A stretch of 53,260 nucleotides of DNA, taken from the IMG/VR virus record IMGVR_UViG_3300031983_000023, positions 1 through 53,260 of that record, one strand, 5' to 3'. This DNA comes from a virus. Made by a program: the position numbers and the translations under genes. The notes beneath the pieces were generated by a model that did no database searches, had not been told where the DNA came from, and saw only the letters and a program-made list of their open reading frames with translations. Below, one piece after another: positions 47,583 through 53,260 of the stretch (position 1 is its first letter; the number at the start of each line of letters is the position of its first letter).

Positions 47583-48116
47583 CTACTTCGCCAGGTTCTC
47601 CCGGAGGAACTTGACCTCCTCGTCGGTCAGCGCAACTCCGGCTGCGGCCTTCGCAGTCACGACCTCGGCCATGGAGAACTCCTTGAGCGTATTCCTGATG
47701 ATGCTTTCCATAAAATCGAACTGGTCAGTTCCCGAAAGTGCCGCGGGCGGCTCCCGCACCACCACGAATGCTCTTGCCATCCTCTCGCGGAACTCGGCCG
47801 CAGCCTTCTGGAAGGCCATGTTCACGGTGAGCGCCTCGTCCACCTTGTCCCGGAGCACCTTGATCTCCAGCTCCAGCTCCCCGACTTGCTTTCCCTTTTC
47901 CATCGCCTTCTCCACGTCCGTTTCGTGGAAGATCGGGAAATCGTCCTTGATGTTCTGCACCATCAATTCCACCTCGTCCTCGTTGAATTGTTCGTGGAAG
48001 TACGTGTCGCCCGCCCCCAGCTTCTCGATCGCCAGCATCTCCAGGGCTTTGTCCCAGTCCTCGAGCTCCATTTTCGCCAGCGCCTTTGTCAGATCCTCGT
48101 GATGTTTTTTTACCAT
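47583..48116 (-). CDS. Early protein, helical, unknown
   Basis: 177 residues from ATG at 48116 (GAGAGGAGA upstream). Acidic and helical, coiled-coil-like at residues 75-110 (GELELEIKVLRDKVDEAL). First gene of the early operon behind the 48420-48449 promoter and the tRNA-like element. No motif. Confidence 0.6.
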   Translation of the reverse strand: MVKKHHEDLTKALAKMELEDWDKALEMLAIEKLGAGDTYFHEQFNEDEVELMVQNIKDDFPIFHETDVEKAMEKGKQVGELELEIKVLRDKVDEALTVNMAFQKAAAEFRERMARAFVVVREPPAALSGTDQFDFMESIIRNTLKEFSMAEVVTAKAAAGVALTDEEVKFLRENLAK

Positions 48117-48157
48117 GTCGGTCTCCTCTCGCGTTTTACGCCCGCCGGCGGATTTTC

Positions 48158-48230
48158 TGGAGAAGGCGGGAATCGAACCCGCCGCAGTCTGCTTGCAAAG
48201 CAATCTCGCCACCTTGGAACATGCTCCCCC
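48158..48230 (-). tRNA. tRNA-Ala(UGC)-like gene, degenerate D-arm
   Basis: Exactly 73 bases fit a tRNA. Acceptor GGGGGAG pairs with CTTCTCC and has a G3-U70 wobble, the alanine identity pair, and A73. T-arm GCGGG-TTCGATT-CCCGC is perfect. Anticodon loop TTTGCAA gives anticodon TGC with a partly paired stem. Weaknesses: base 8 is C and the D-stem pairs poorly. It may be a decayed or unusual tRNA. It lies in the leader between the early promoter and the first early gene. Confidence 0.55.
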
Positions 48231-48541
48231 AGTGTTTCCCTTCCCATGCCTCCCGAACTCGGCCCTCTCCTTTCCCGGGCCCCGTCCGGCGTTCTCGGCT
48301 TCCCCTTCCTCTTTCCCCCCGGCTCCTGATACAAGGTTTCCTCCCGCATGGTCTCAGCCTTTCGGCGTTCCCTGTATCCCTTCCCCGGTGCTTGTCAAAT
48401 ATCCTCTAATAACTATACCATAATAGGGGAAAAATATCCTATCTGTCAACCGCATGGGGGTGAAAAAAGTGTGATTTTTTGCCTTTTTTTTCGAAAAATG
48501 ACTTAACGAATGGATGGTCGATTCGCCGCAGTTTCGGCCGC
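48231..48541 (-). other. Early leader region
   Basis: About 310 bases without a supported gene. It contains the strong promoter (48420-48449), two copies of AGGATATTT around it (candidate operator), a purine-rich leader, and an AT-rich upstream stretch (48450-48500) that could serve as an UP element. Confidence 0.55.
48420..48449 (-). promoter_or_regulatory. Strong early promoter
   Basis: Minus strand TTGACA (48449-48444), 18-base spacer, TATTAT (48425-48420). AT-rich DNA upstream. AGGATATTT occurs in the spacer and again about 35 bases downstream, a direct repeat that may bind a repressor. It drives the tRNA-like element and the early genes to 46318. Confidence 0.8.
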
Positions 48542-49081
48542 TCAGCGGAAGGCCAGGGCCCCCAAGACAATGCCCAGCACGAAGGCGGCCGGGATCCCCA
48601 GCTTCGCCACCAGGCCGAGGATCCGGCTACGGCTCTCCGCCGTCTCCGCTGCCATCTTGAAGGGCTTCACGGTACTCTCGAAACTCTCGGAGAGCTCGCT
48701 CACTTTCTGCTCTGATTTCGCCAGCAAGGACGAGAGCTCTGCCGCCTGCTGCTCCGCCCTCTTTGATCTCCCGACTGAGCTCTCGAGCTCTTGCCTCAGC
48801 CCGGATAGCTCGCTCCTCAGCCCCGCGAGCTCGGTCCGCAGTTCGCTCGCGCGCCTCTCGCTCCTCTCGAAGCTGCCCTGCCAGGCCAGCAGCTCTTTCT
48901 CCAGCGTCGCGGATTTCCTCGTCAAGGAGATCAATCTCAGTTCTATGCTGTTCAGCCGCTCGTTCTCCGTCAGCGAGAAGATCGGCGATGGCAGCAGAAG
49001 CAAAATGCCGCATGCCAAAATAGAAAATGGCCGCCCCAAATAATAGACCAATCGCGAAAGCCAACAAGATCCATTTAGCAC
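48542..49081 (-). CDS. Membrane/coiled-coil spanin-like protein, main frame
   Basis: 179 residues, from a GTG at 49081 or a later in-frame start. N-terminal hydrophobic signal (FSILACGILLLLPSPIFS), a long coiled coil (about residues 45-135), then a C-terminal membrane helix (LGIPAAFVLGIVLGALAF). Third codon positions are mostly G or C, as in the rest of the genome, so this frame looks truly coding. The signal plus C-terminal anchor resembles a unimolecular spanin. The ILAC lipobox is imperfect. It would link inner and outer membranes at lysis. Confidence 0.6.
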   Translation of the reverse strand: MLNGSCWLSRLVYYLGRPFSILACGILLLLPSPIFSLTENERLNSIELRLISLTRKSATLEKELLAWQGSFERSERRASELRTELAGLRSELSGLRQELESSVGRSKRAEQQAAELSSLLAKSEQKVSELSESFESTVKPFKMAAETAESRSRILGLVAKLGIPAAFVLGIVLGALAFR

Positions 49082-49085
49082 GCAT
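48627..49085 (-). CDS. Overlapping frame, i-spanin-like
   Basis: 152 residues in a different frame of the same DNA, with its ATG at 49085. N-terminal anchor WILLAFAIGLLFGAAIFYFG then an arginine/glutamate coiled coil, the shape of an inner-membrane spanin (Rz). Third positions are less GC-biased than the other frame. Rz/Rz1 gene pairs commonly overlap, so both may be expressed. One of them could be chance. Confidence 0.4.
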   Translation of the reverse strand: MRAKWILLAFAIGLLFGAAIFYFGMRHFASAAIADLLADGERAAEQHRTEIDLLDEEIRDAGERAAGLAGQLREEREARERTADRARGAEERAIRAEARARELSREIKEGGAAGGRALVLAGEIRAESERALREFREYREALQDGSGDGGEP

Positions 49086-49778
49086 TTATCCTTCCACCCA
49101 CATTCTTCCGCTTAAAACATTATAAATACTTGATAAATTGATATTCAAATAACGCGCAATCTCATTTGCGCTCATACCTTGATTTCCAAGAGTTCTTATT
49201 TCCTGTGCCTTTTCTATACTCAATTTGATACCTTTGCGATTTCGATTATTTTCTATAGGCAAAGCCCATCGACAATTAGCCGGCTCATAATTACCATTAT
49301 TATAGATTCGGTCTATTCCGTGTTTAGAACTAGGTAGACTTCCCATATCCCGATAGAAAGCTGTAAATGAATTTTTCCATTCCTCGCAAACAGTAATACC
49401 GCGGCCCCCATAGTACCGATACATGTTGTTTTTAGGATTATTGCATCTTTGGCGCATGCCCTTCCAGGTCTTATATACCCTGGTGCCTACCATTTCATGT
49501 TGCTCTGATTTGATTCGCAATCTACCAGATACCCCCGGATCGCCATATTTCCGCCAACGGAAATAATGCATGTCGCACATTCCGCGCCTCGCGCCTTCCC
49601 GTTCGCATCCAGCCACGATACATATTTTTCTGTCTTTCTTTCTTTCATAATATTTTTTCAATCTATTTGGTTTCCCTGGGTTACCATGGCTCAGCCATCG
49701 GCGATAGTGCATACCACACATCCCGCGACATCTAATCTTTTTCTCACATCCAATCACGCTACATACTTTTTCCATCAT
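49086..49778 (-). CDS. HNH homing endonuclease
   Basis: 230 residues, markedly AT-rich against its surroundings. Two N-terminal Cys/His fingers (CSVIGCEKKIRCRGMCGMHY, CIVAGCEREGARRGMC). Endonuclease core: YYGGRGITVCEEWKNSFTAF, GIDRIYNNGNYEPANCRWAL (HNH/DRi.N.g.Y.p.NCrWa). The C-terminal HTH is QGMSANEIARYLNINLSSIY. It probably inserted in the lysis region as a free-standing homing gene. Overlaps the repressor stop by 4 bases. Confidence 0.9.
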   Translation of the reverse strand: MMEKVCSVIGCEKKIRCRGMCGMHYRRWLSHGNPGKPNRLKKYYERKKDRKICIVAGCEREGARRGMCDMHYFRWRKYGDPGVSGRLRIKSEQHEMVGTRVYKTWKGMRQRCNNPKNNMYRYYGGRGITVCEEWKNSFTAFYRDMGSLPSSKHGIDRIYNNGNYEPANCRWALPIENNRNRKGIKLSIEKAQEIRTLGNQGMSANEIARYLNINLSSIYNVLSGRMWVEG

Positions 49779-49909
49779 TTGTTTTCCTTTACAGCTTTTT
49801 CGATGAGCTGATTAAGCAAAACATTCATGGATACATCTTTTTCTACTGCAAGATGCCGTAGTTTTTTGTGGACATCATCCGGCACATTCCGAATCATTAT
49901 AGTTTTCAT
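49775..49909 (-). CDS. Arc-type ribbon-helix-helix repressor, leaderless
   Basis: 44 residues: MKTIMIRNVPDDVHKKLRHL then a helical end (VSMNVLLNQLIEKAVKENK), an Arc/CopG fold. The -10 box ends six bases before the ATG, so the transcript starts at or next to the start codon with no ribosome site. An inverted repeat overlaps the promoter, suggesting self-repression. It could control lysis or the nearby genes. Confidence 0.7.
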   Translation of the reverse strand: MKTIMIRNVPDDVHKKLRHLAVEKDVSMNVLLNQLIEKAVKENK

Positions 49910-49913
49910 GCTG

Positions 49914-49944
49914 ACAGTATAATTAAAGCTTACTATGCTGTCAA
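49914..49944 (-). promoter_or_regulatory. Repressor promoter with overlapping operator dyad
   Basis: Minus strand TTGACA (49944-49939), 17-base spacer, TATACT (49921-49916). TGACAG in the -35 region and CTGTCA overlapping the -10 form an inverted repeat, likely the operator for the ribbon-helix-helix protein it drives. Confidence 0.75.
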
Positions 49945-49956
49945 GTATCCTTTTCC

Positions 49957-50166
49957 TCAGCCTCCCCCGTTCTCGTACCTCTTCTGGATCCCCTTCACGC
50001 CGATGCCGACGGCCGCAAGGGCGGTGCCCGATATCACGGCCTGGGCCATCGAGCAGGCCAGGCCCCCGATCGCCACGGCCGCGCCCAGGCAAAAACACGC
50101 GAAGGCCAGCAGCCTGACCATGCTCAGGTTGCCCTTGTCGTCCCGAAAAAATCCGTCTCGGTTCAT
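49957..50166 (-). CDS. Holin-like protein
   Basis: 69 residues, two likely membrane helices (VRLLAFACFCLGAAVAIGG and AQAVISGTALAAVGIGV), charged ends. Overlaps the amidase gene by 4 bases, fitting a holin that lets the endolysin out. Could instead be a small membrane antiholin. Confidence 0.65.
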   Translation of the reverse strand: MNRDGFFRDDKGNLSMVRLLAFACFCLGAAVAIGGLACSMAQAVISGTALAAVGIGVKGIQKRYENGGG

Positions 50167-50699
50167 TCCAGCATCCTCCCCACCTTCCTCTTGAACTCTG
50201 TGAACTCCTCCGGGTGCGCGACGTACCACGGCGGGCAGTCCTTTTTCACTATGTTGTTGTGCATCAGGATGTCTTTCTCCGGGTCCAGGCCGAACTCTGC
50301 ACACCAGATCGCGCACAGCCCCATGGCGTACCGGACGGTTTTCTCGCGGAACCACCCCCTCCAGTCGGGATGGCAGAGCTCTATTCCCAGCACGTAGTGA
50401 TTCGGGTATCTCTCGCCGAAGCGGAACACCTTGTAGGCGGTGTACTCGAACCCGCCCTTGCCGACGTGGAAGGCCACCTCGTCGGACGGCACGGCGAGCA
50501 CTATGTCCCGGTCGTCTACGATCGCATGCGCGGAGCCGTACTTTTTCAGGCCTTTGAGGGTCTCGAAGTAGTCCCGGTTGAACATGGCGTCCGTTCTCGG
50601 ATTCGCAACCCAGTGGATGGCTATGGCCTCCGGACTGAACAGGGCCTTTCGCCCGGGCCGCGAGAACTTGTTCGGAGTCAGGTATTTTTCTATGATCAT
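50163..50699 (-). CDS. N-acetylmuramoyl-L-alanine amidase (endolysin)
   Basis: 178 residues, amidase_2 type. AIAIHWVANPRT carries the first zinc His, GSAHAIVDDRDIVLAVPSDE the fold core, YVLGIELCHP the conserved strand, and LMHNNIVKKDCPPWYV the second His with the KDCPP motif. The metal His and catalytic residues seem complete. It cuts the amide bond in peptidoglycan. No signal peptide, so it needs the holin. Confidence 0.9.
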   Translation of the reverse strand: MIIEKYLTPNKFSRPGRKALFSPEAIAIHWVANPRTDAMFNRDYFETLKGLKKYGSAHAIVDDRDIVLAVPSDEVAFHVGKGGFEYTAYKVFRFGERYPNHYVLGIELCHPDWRGWFREKTVRYAMGLCAIWCAEFGLDPEKDILMHNNIVKKDCPPWYVAHPEEFTEFKRKVGRMLE

Positions 50700-50712
50700 C
50701 GCCTGCCGCCTC

Positions 50713-51015
50713 TCAAAGAAAAATTATCAGCAGCGCCCCCGCCGCCATGAATATCGTCGAGATGATGCCCACGGTGAGCATGAGCTCGCCCCTGGTGACG
50801 GAGCGCGCCTGGGCTTTCCACAGCTGTCGTATGTCCTCGAGTACCCCGCCGCCGTTGCCCATGACGCCCTTGAGCCACTCCATGGTCCCGTATGTCTTGA
50901 CCAGCAGCTCGCGGTCGGAGAGCTTCTGCGCCTCCTTGTTGGCCTCCTCGAGGAACTCCTTGATCGACAGTTCCCGTGTCTCTTCCGGTTTCGTCCGGCC
51001 GTCTTTTTTTCTCAT
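50713..51015 (-). CDS. Small C-terminally anchored membrane protein, lysis region
   Basis: 100 residues. A charged N-terminal helix (KEFLEEANKEAQKLSDRELL) is followed by a hydrophobic C-terminal helix (LMLTVGIISTIFMAAGALLIIF). Lying between the fibre and amidase genes, it could be an antiholin, holin or second lysis protein. Not recognised further. Confidence 0.55.
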   Translation of the reverse strand: MRKKDGRTKPEETRELSIKEFLEEANKEAQKLSDRELLVKTYGTMEWLKGVMGNGGGVLEDIRQLWKAQARSVTRGELMLTVGIISTIFMAAGALLIIFL

Positions 51016-51020
51016 GCCTG

Positions 51021-53260
51021 CTACGGGATTATCGTCCCGTTGTTTACCAGCGAGCCGTTCACCGTCAGGGTATGGCCGTTCTTGTCCAGCGTCGTGCCGG
51101 CGTCCAGCGTAAAGTCGTTGACCGACCAGTCGTCCTGCATCTCCACCCAGGTGTTGTTTACCTGCAGGTGCACGTCGGGGTCCTCCGTGTTGGCGGCGGA
51201 GGTGATCAGCTGCGGATCGCCCGATCCGGTGGCGCCGTCGAAAATCCACACGCCGCCGTTCACCGTGTCGATCGTGGTGTGCGCGGATGCCACCAGGGTG
51301 ACGTCCGCCCGGACGCGCAGTTCTCCGGCCCCCTGGTTCCCGTCGCAGACGATTGTCAGGCCGTAGGTCGAGACTCCCGCGATGTCTCCCTTGCAGATAA
51401 TCTCTCCGTTGATCTGGACGGTTAGTTGTCCTGTGCCGGAGTTGCCGTACATTGAGTTGACACCAGCCAGGTCGAAGGTAAGGGTTGCTCCTTTTGCCAC
51501 CCGGAAAAATCCTTCGGACGATGTAGCAACCGTTAACAGCTTGCCGAACGTGCAGGTCGCCGGAACCAGAATGCAGTTTTTGGTTCCGAACTCAAGATCC
51601 ACCTGGACGGTCGCGTCCTCCATGTCGCTGTCCGACCACAGGGGGACGAATCGCGGGATCGTGATGGCGGCGAGGCTTCCGCGGAGCCGGATTATTGGCG
51701 GAGTTCCGCCTTTTATAGTGCCGCCGGTCTTGATCCATCCGCCGGCGTAGGTGTCCATAGTCACTCCTCCGGAGTCAAGAATCCCCCCGTCCTGCCGGAA
51801 GCCGTAGTTCGTGCTGTTGAACTGGATGTACACTTCGTGAGCCATGTCGGCGGGGATGTGGGCTATTTCCGCGCTGTTTTGAGACGGCGTGTGCCCCTCC
51901 ACCCAGTCGGCCGCAGTAAACCAGACCTTGTTTGCCCCCGTTTCGATAGACAGCAGAACGGGCATCTGCTTCGTCAAATATGCAAGAAAGCCCCTGTTTT
52001 TGAACGTTGAATTGTAATCGGTAGTATCGAATGTCCCTGCGCCCAGCCTTTCGATAGTCACTTCGGACCACTCGAAGTCGGTGTCCTCAGTGTAAATCCA
52101 CAGCTCGAAGTCGGTCGACCCGAAGGGAATCATGTGCTTCACGGCGTCTATGTCGTCATGGTTGATCATTCCGCCAAGGGGCGTGAATCCGTCCGGGGAC
52201 CCCTCCACGACAAGGCTCACGGAGGGGTCGGCGTCCATGTCCCAGGTGGAAAGCTTTTGCATCTTCTTGACCAGACCGTCCTGCCCGGCCATTTTCGAGC
52301 GCAGGTAGACGGTAATGGACCCGGTGTTGATATGGGAGAAATGATAAACGCATCGGTGGGTCGGATTGCCGGAAGAGTACCAGCCGTTCTTGGCCGCGTC
52401 CCAGGTCGGCGGGAGGATGCTCATGTAAAAGGCGGGGGAGCCGGAGTCGTCCCGCACGTAGACGTAGCCGTGCATGACGTTGGAACCGGCCAGGGTGTAG
52501 CCCCCCACGGTGAACTCGAACATATCCTCGTCCGGGGATGCGAAAGCGGGGGCGTTGAGTATCGCGCCGTCCGCTTCGACCGAGCCGGCCAGCTTTTTCC
52601 CGTAAAGATCGTCGTTTCGCCCGGTTTTCGCGATTGACTCCCTTTCGGACGTCAGCTCGTTCAAGCCCTTGAAGGCGTTCCTGACCACCTGGTGTAGTTT
52701 TTCGGTGGTGATGCTGGCGTTCAGGTAATGCCGCGTCAGCACGGAGCTGTTCGCGACGCCGGAAAGGTCGATCAGGAGGTTGAGTATCCGCTGGACCGCG
52801 TACCTCACCGTCGAGGTAGCGGTCAGCCCGGCCGCCGCGCCGCCGGTCGGCGCGTGGGTGATCGCCTGGCCGAGGGGCATCAGGTCCCCGTCCGCCTCGT
52901 CGGCCCCCGCGCCCCAGTCGATCATGTAGCCCTTGAGGTTCAGCGTTGGGTTGGCCTGCGTGATGGTGAAGGCCCCCCCGGGCGTCCCGGTGAAGGTGGC
53001 GAGCAGCACGTCGTAGGCGGTGTTGGCCGTCGGATTCACGATGATGGAGAAGCCCGCGGACTGCTCGTAGTAGTAGGAGCCGGCCTTCTTGGCCCTGGCC
53101 CTCGAGTCCCCGTCCACCTCGGCGTAGCGCAGCTTGACGTAGTTCACCGTCGAGCCGTCCAGGGTCGCGCCCGAAACCGCCATGTTCGTCTGCTGCGTGC
53201 TCTCGGCCCTGAGAATTATGTCCTCCTGGATCACGGCCGGCGGGATCACCGAAAACGCGT
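51021..53260 (-). CDS. Tail fibre protein, main part (start at 311 across the join)
   Basis: The C-terminal 728 of 831 residues. The stretch about 52000-52260 has WDMDADPSVSLV, STDFELWIYTEDTDFEW and FDTTDYNSTFKNRGF, a surface module shared with the decoration protein at 15079. Earlier, GGAAAGLTATSTVRYAVQRI and TSERESIAKTGRNDDLYGKK look like fibre linkers. The C-terminal 250 residues, ending LDKNGHTLTVNGSLVNNG, are repetitive beta-strand text typical of a beta-helical fibre tip, with LTFDLAGVNSMYG. It should determine host binding. Confidence 0.75.
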   Translation of the reverse strand, partial: AFSVIPPAVIQEDIILRAESTQQTNMAVSGATLDGSTVNYVKLRYAEVDGDSRARAKKAGSYYYEQSAGFSIIVNPTANTAYDVLLATFTGTPGGAFTITQANPTLNLKGYMIDWGAGADEADGDLMPLGQAITHAPTGGAAAGLTATSTVRYAVQRILNLLIDLSGVANSSVLTRHYLNASITTEKLHQVVRNAFKGLNELTSERESIAKTGRNDDLYGKKLAGSVEADGAILNAPAFASPDEDMFEFTVGGYTLAGSNVMHGYVYVRDDSGSPAFYMSILPPTWDAAKNGWYSSGNPTHRCVYHFSHINTGSITVYLRSKMAGQDGLVKKMQKLSTWDMDADPSVSLVVEGSPDGFTPLGGMINHDDIDAVKHMIPFGSTDFELWIYTEDTDFEWSEVTIERLGAGTFDTTDYNSTFKNRGFLAYLTKQMPVLLSIETGANKVWFTAADWVEGHTPSQNSAEIAHIPADMAHEVYIQFNSTNYGFRQDGGILDSGGVTMDTYAGGWIKTGGTIKGGTPPIIRLRGSLAAITIPRFVPLWSDSDMEDATVQVDLEFGTKNCILVPATCTFGKLLTVATSSEGFFRVAKGATLTFDLAGVNSMYGNSGTGQLTVQINGEIICKGDIAGVSTYGLTIVCDGNQGAGELRVRADVTLVASAHTTIDTVNGGVWIFDGATGSGDPQLITSAANTEDPDVHLQVNNTWVEMQDDWSVNDFTLDAGTTLDKNGHTLTVNGSLVNNGTIIP
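53206..53260. repeat. Terminal direct repeat (circular assembly join), right copy
   Basis: Exact copy of bases 1-55; within the tail-fibre coding sequence. Confidence 0.93.

Noticed and set aside
48110-48349. 79-residue reading frame across the tRNA-like element
   Set aside because: Weak ribosome site, overlap with the tRNA-like element and the start of the early gene; composition looks non-coding.
48351-48360. TPP riboswitch (GGCTGAGA box)
   Set aside because: The other conserved thi-box elements are not found downstream, and no thiamine genes are present.
1-53260. Integrase or clear lysogeny module
   Set aside because: No tyrosine or serine recombinase motif or CI-like repressor was seen; the only regulators are the small ribbon-helix-helix proteins and HTH proteins, so temperate life is not claimed.

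Overview
This window is a complete, circularly closed genome of a contractile-tailed (myovirus-type) double-stranded DNA phage. The first 55 bases recur exactly as the last 55, and one reading frame (the tail fibre) continues across the join, so the unit genome is 53,205 bp. Every protein gene I can support lies on the minus strand. Most genes overlap by 1-4 bases (ATGA, GTGA or TAATG junctions) and carry strong Shine-Dalgarno sequences of the AGGAGAG/GGAGG type. The DNA is GC-rich but uses many ATA and AGG codons. A sigma-70 region 4 protein, sigma-70-type promoters, Shine-Dalgarno sites, a lipoprotein signal and spanin-like proteins point to a bacterial, probably Gram-negative, host. Its identity is not shown.

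In the direction of transcription (high to low coordinates), the tail fibre wraps the contig ends. Next comes a lysis cassette (51015-48542: small membrane protein, amidase, holin, ribbon-helix-helix repressor, HNH homing endonuclease, overlapping spanin-like frames). A strong promoter, a tRNA-Ala-like gene and an early region of small proteins follow (48449-46318). Then come a DUF932 gene, a divergent promoter pair with a candidate small RNA (44917-45060), and a recombination and replication block (44887-36631: annealing-protein candidate, NinB-like/HNH fusion, Cas4-like exonuclease, SMC-like ATPase, M23 peptidase, initiator-like protein, SSB). ParB-like proteins, a RuvC-like resolvase, a radical SAM protein and several zinc-ribbon proteins fill 36618-29649.

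The most striking region is 27277-29646. A promoter drives a ParB-like gene overlapping a 294-residue protein with an IS110/Nop-type C-terminal fold. That gene runs into an array of about 40 ten-base repeats of two alternating types, separated by 8-base hypervariable spacers (36-bp double unit). This is the architecture of a TIGR-Tas (tandem interspaced guide RNA) system, here in a nuclease-free form. It sits directly before the terminase genes.

The rest is the virion module in standard order: small and large terminase, sigma-like factor, an Acb2/Tad1-hairpin protein (candidate anti-CBASS or anti-Thoeris), HAD phosphatase, a promoter, portal, head morphogenesis, prohead protease, scaffold, capsid, decoration proteins, connectors, sheath, tube, frameshifted chaperone, tape measure, and baseplate proteins ending with a lectin-like/gpI fusion. 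I found no integrase and no ParA, so the lifestyle is undecided.
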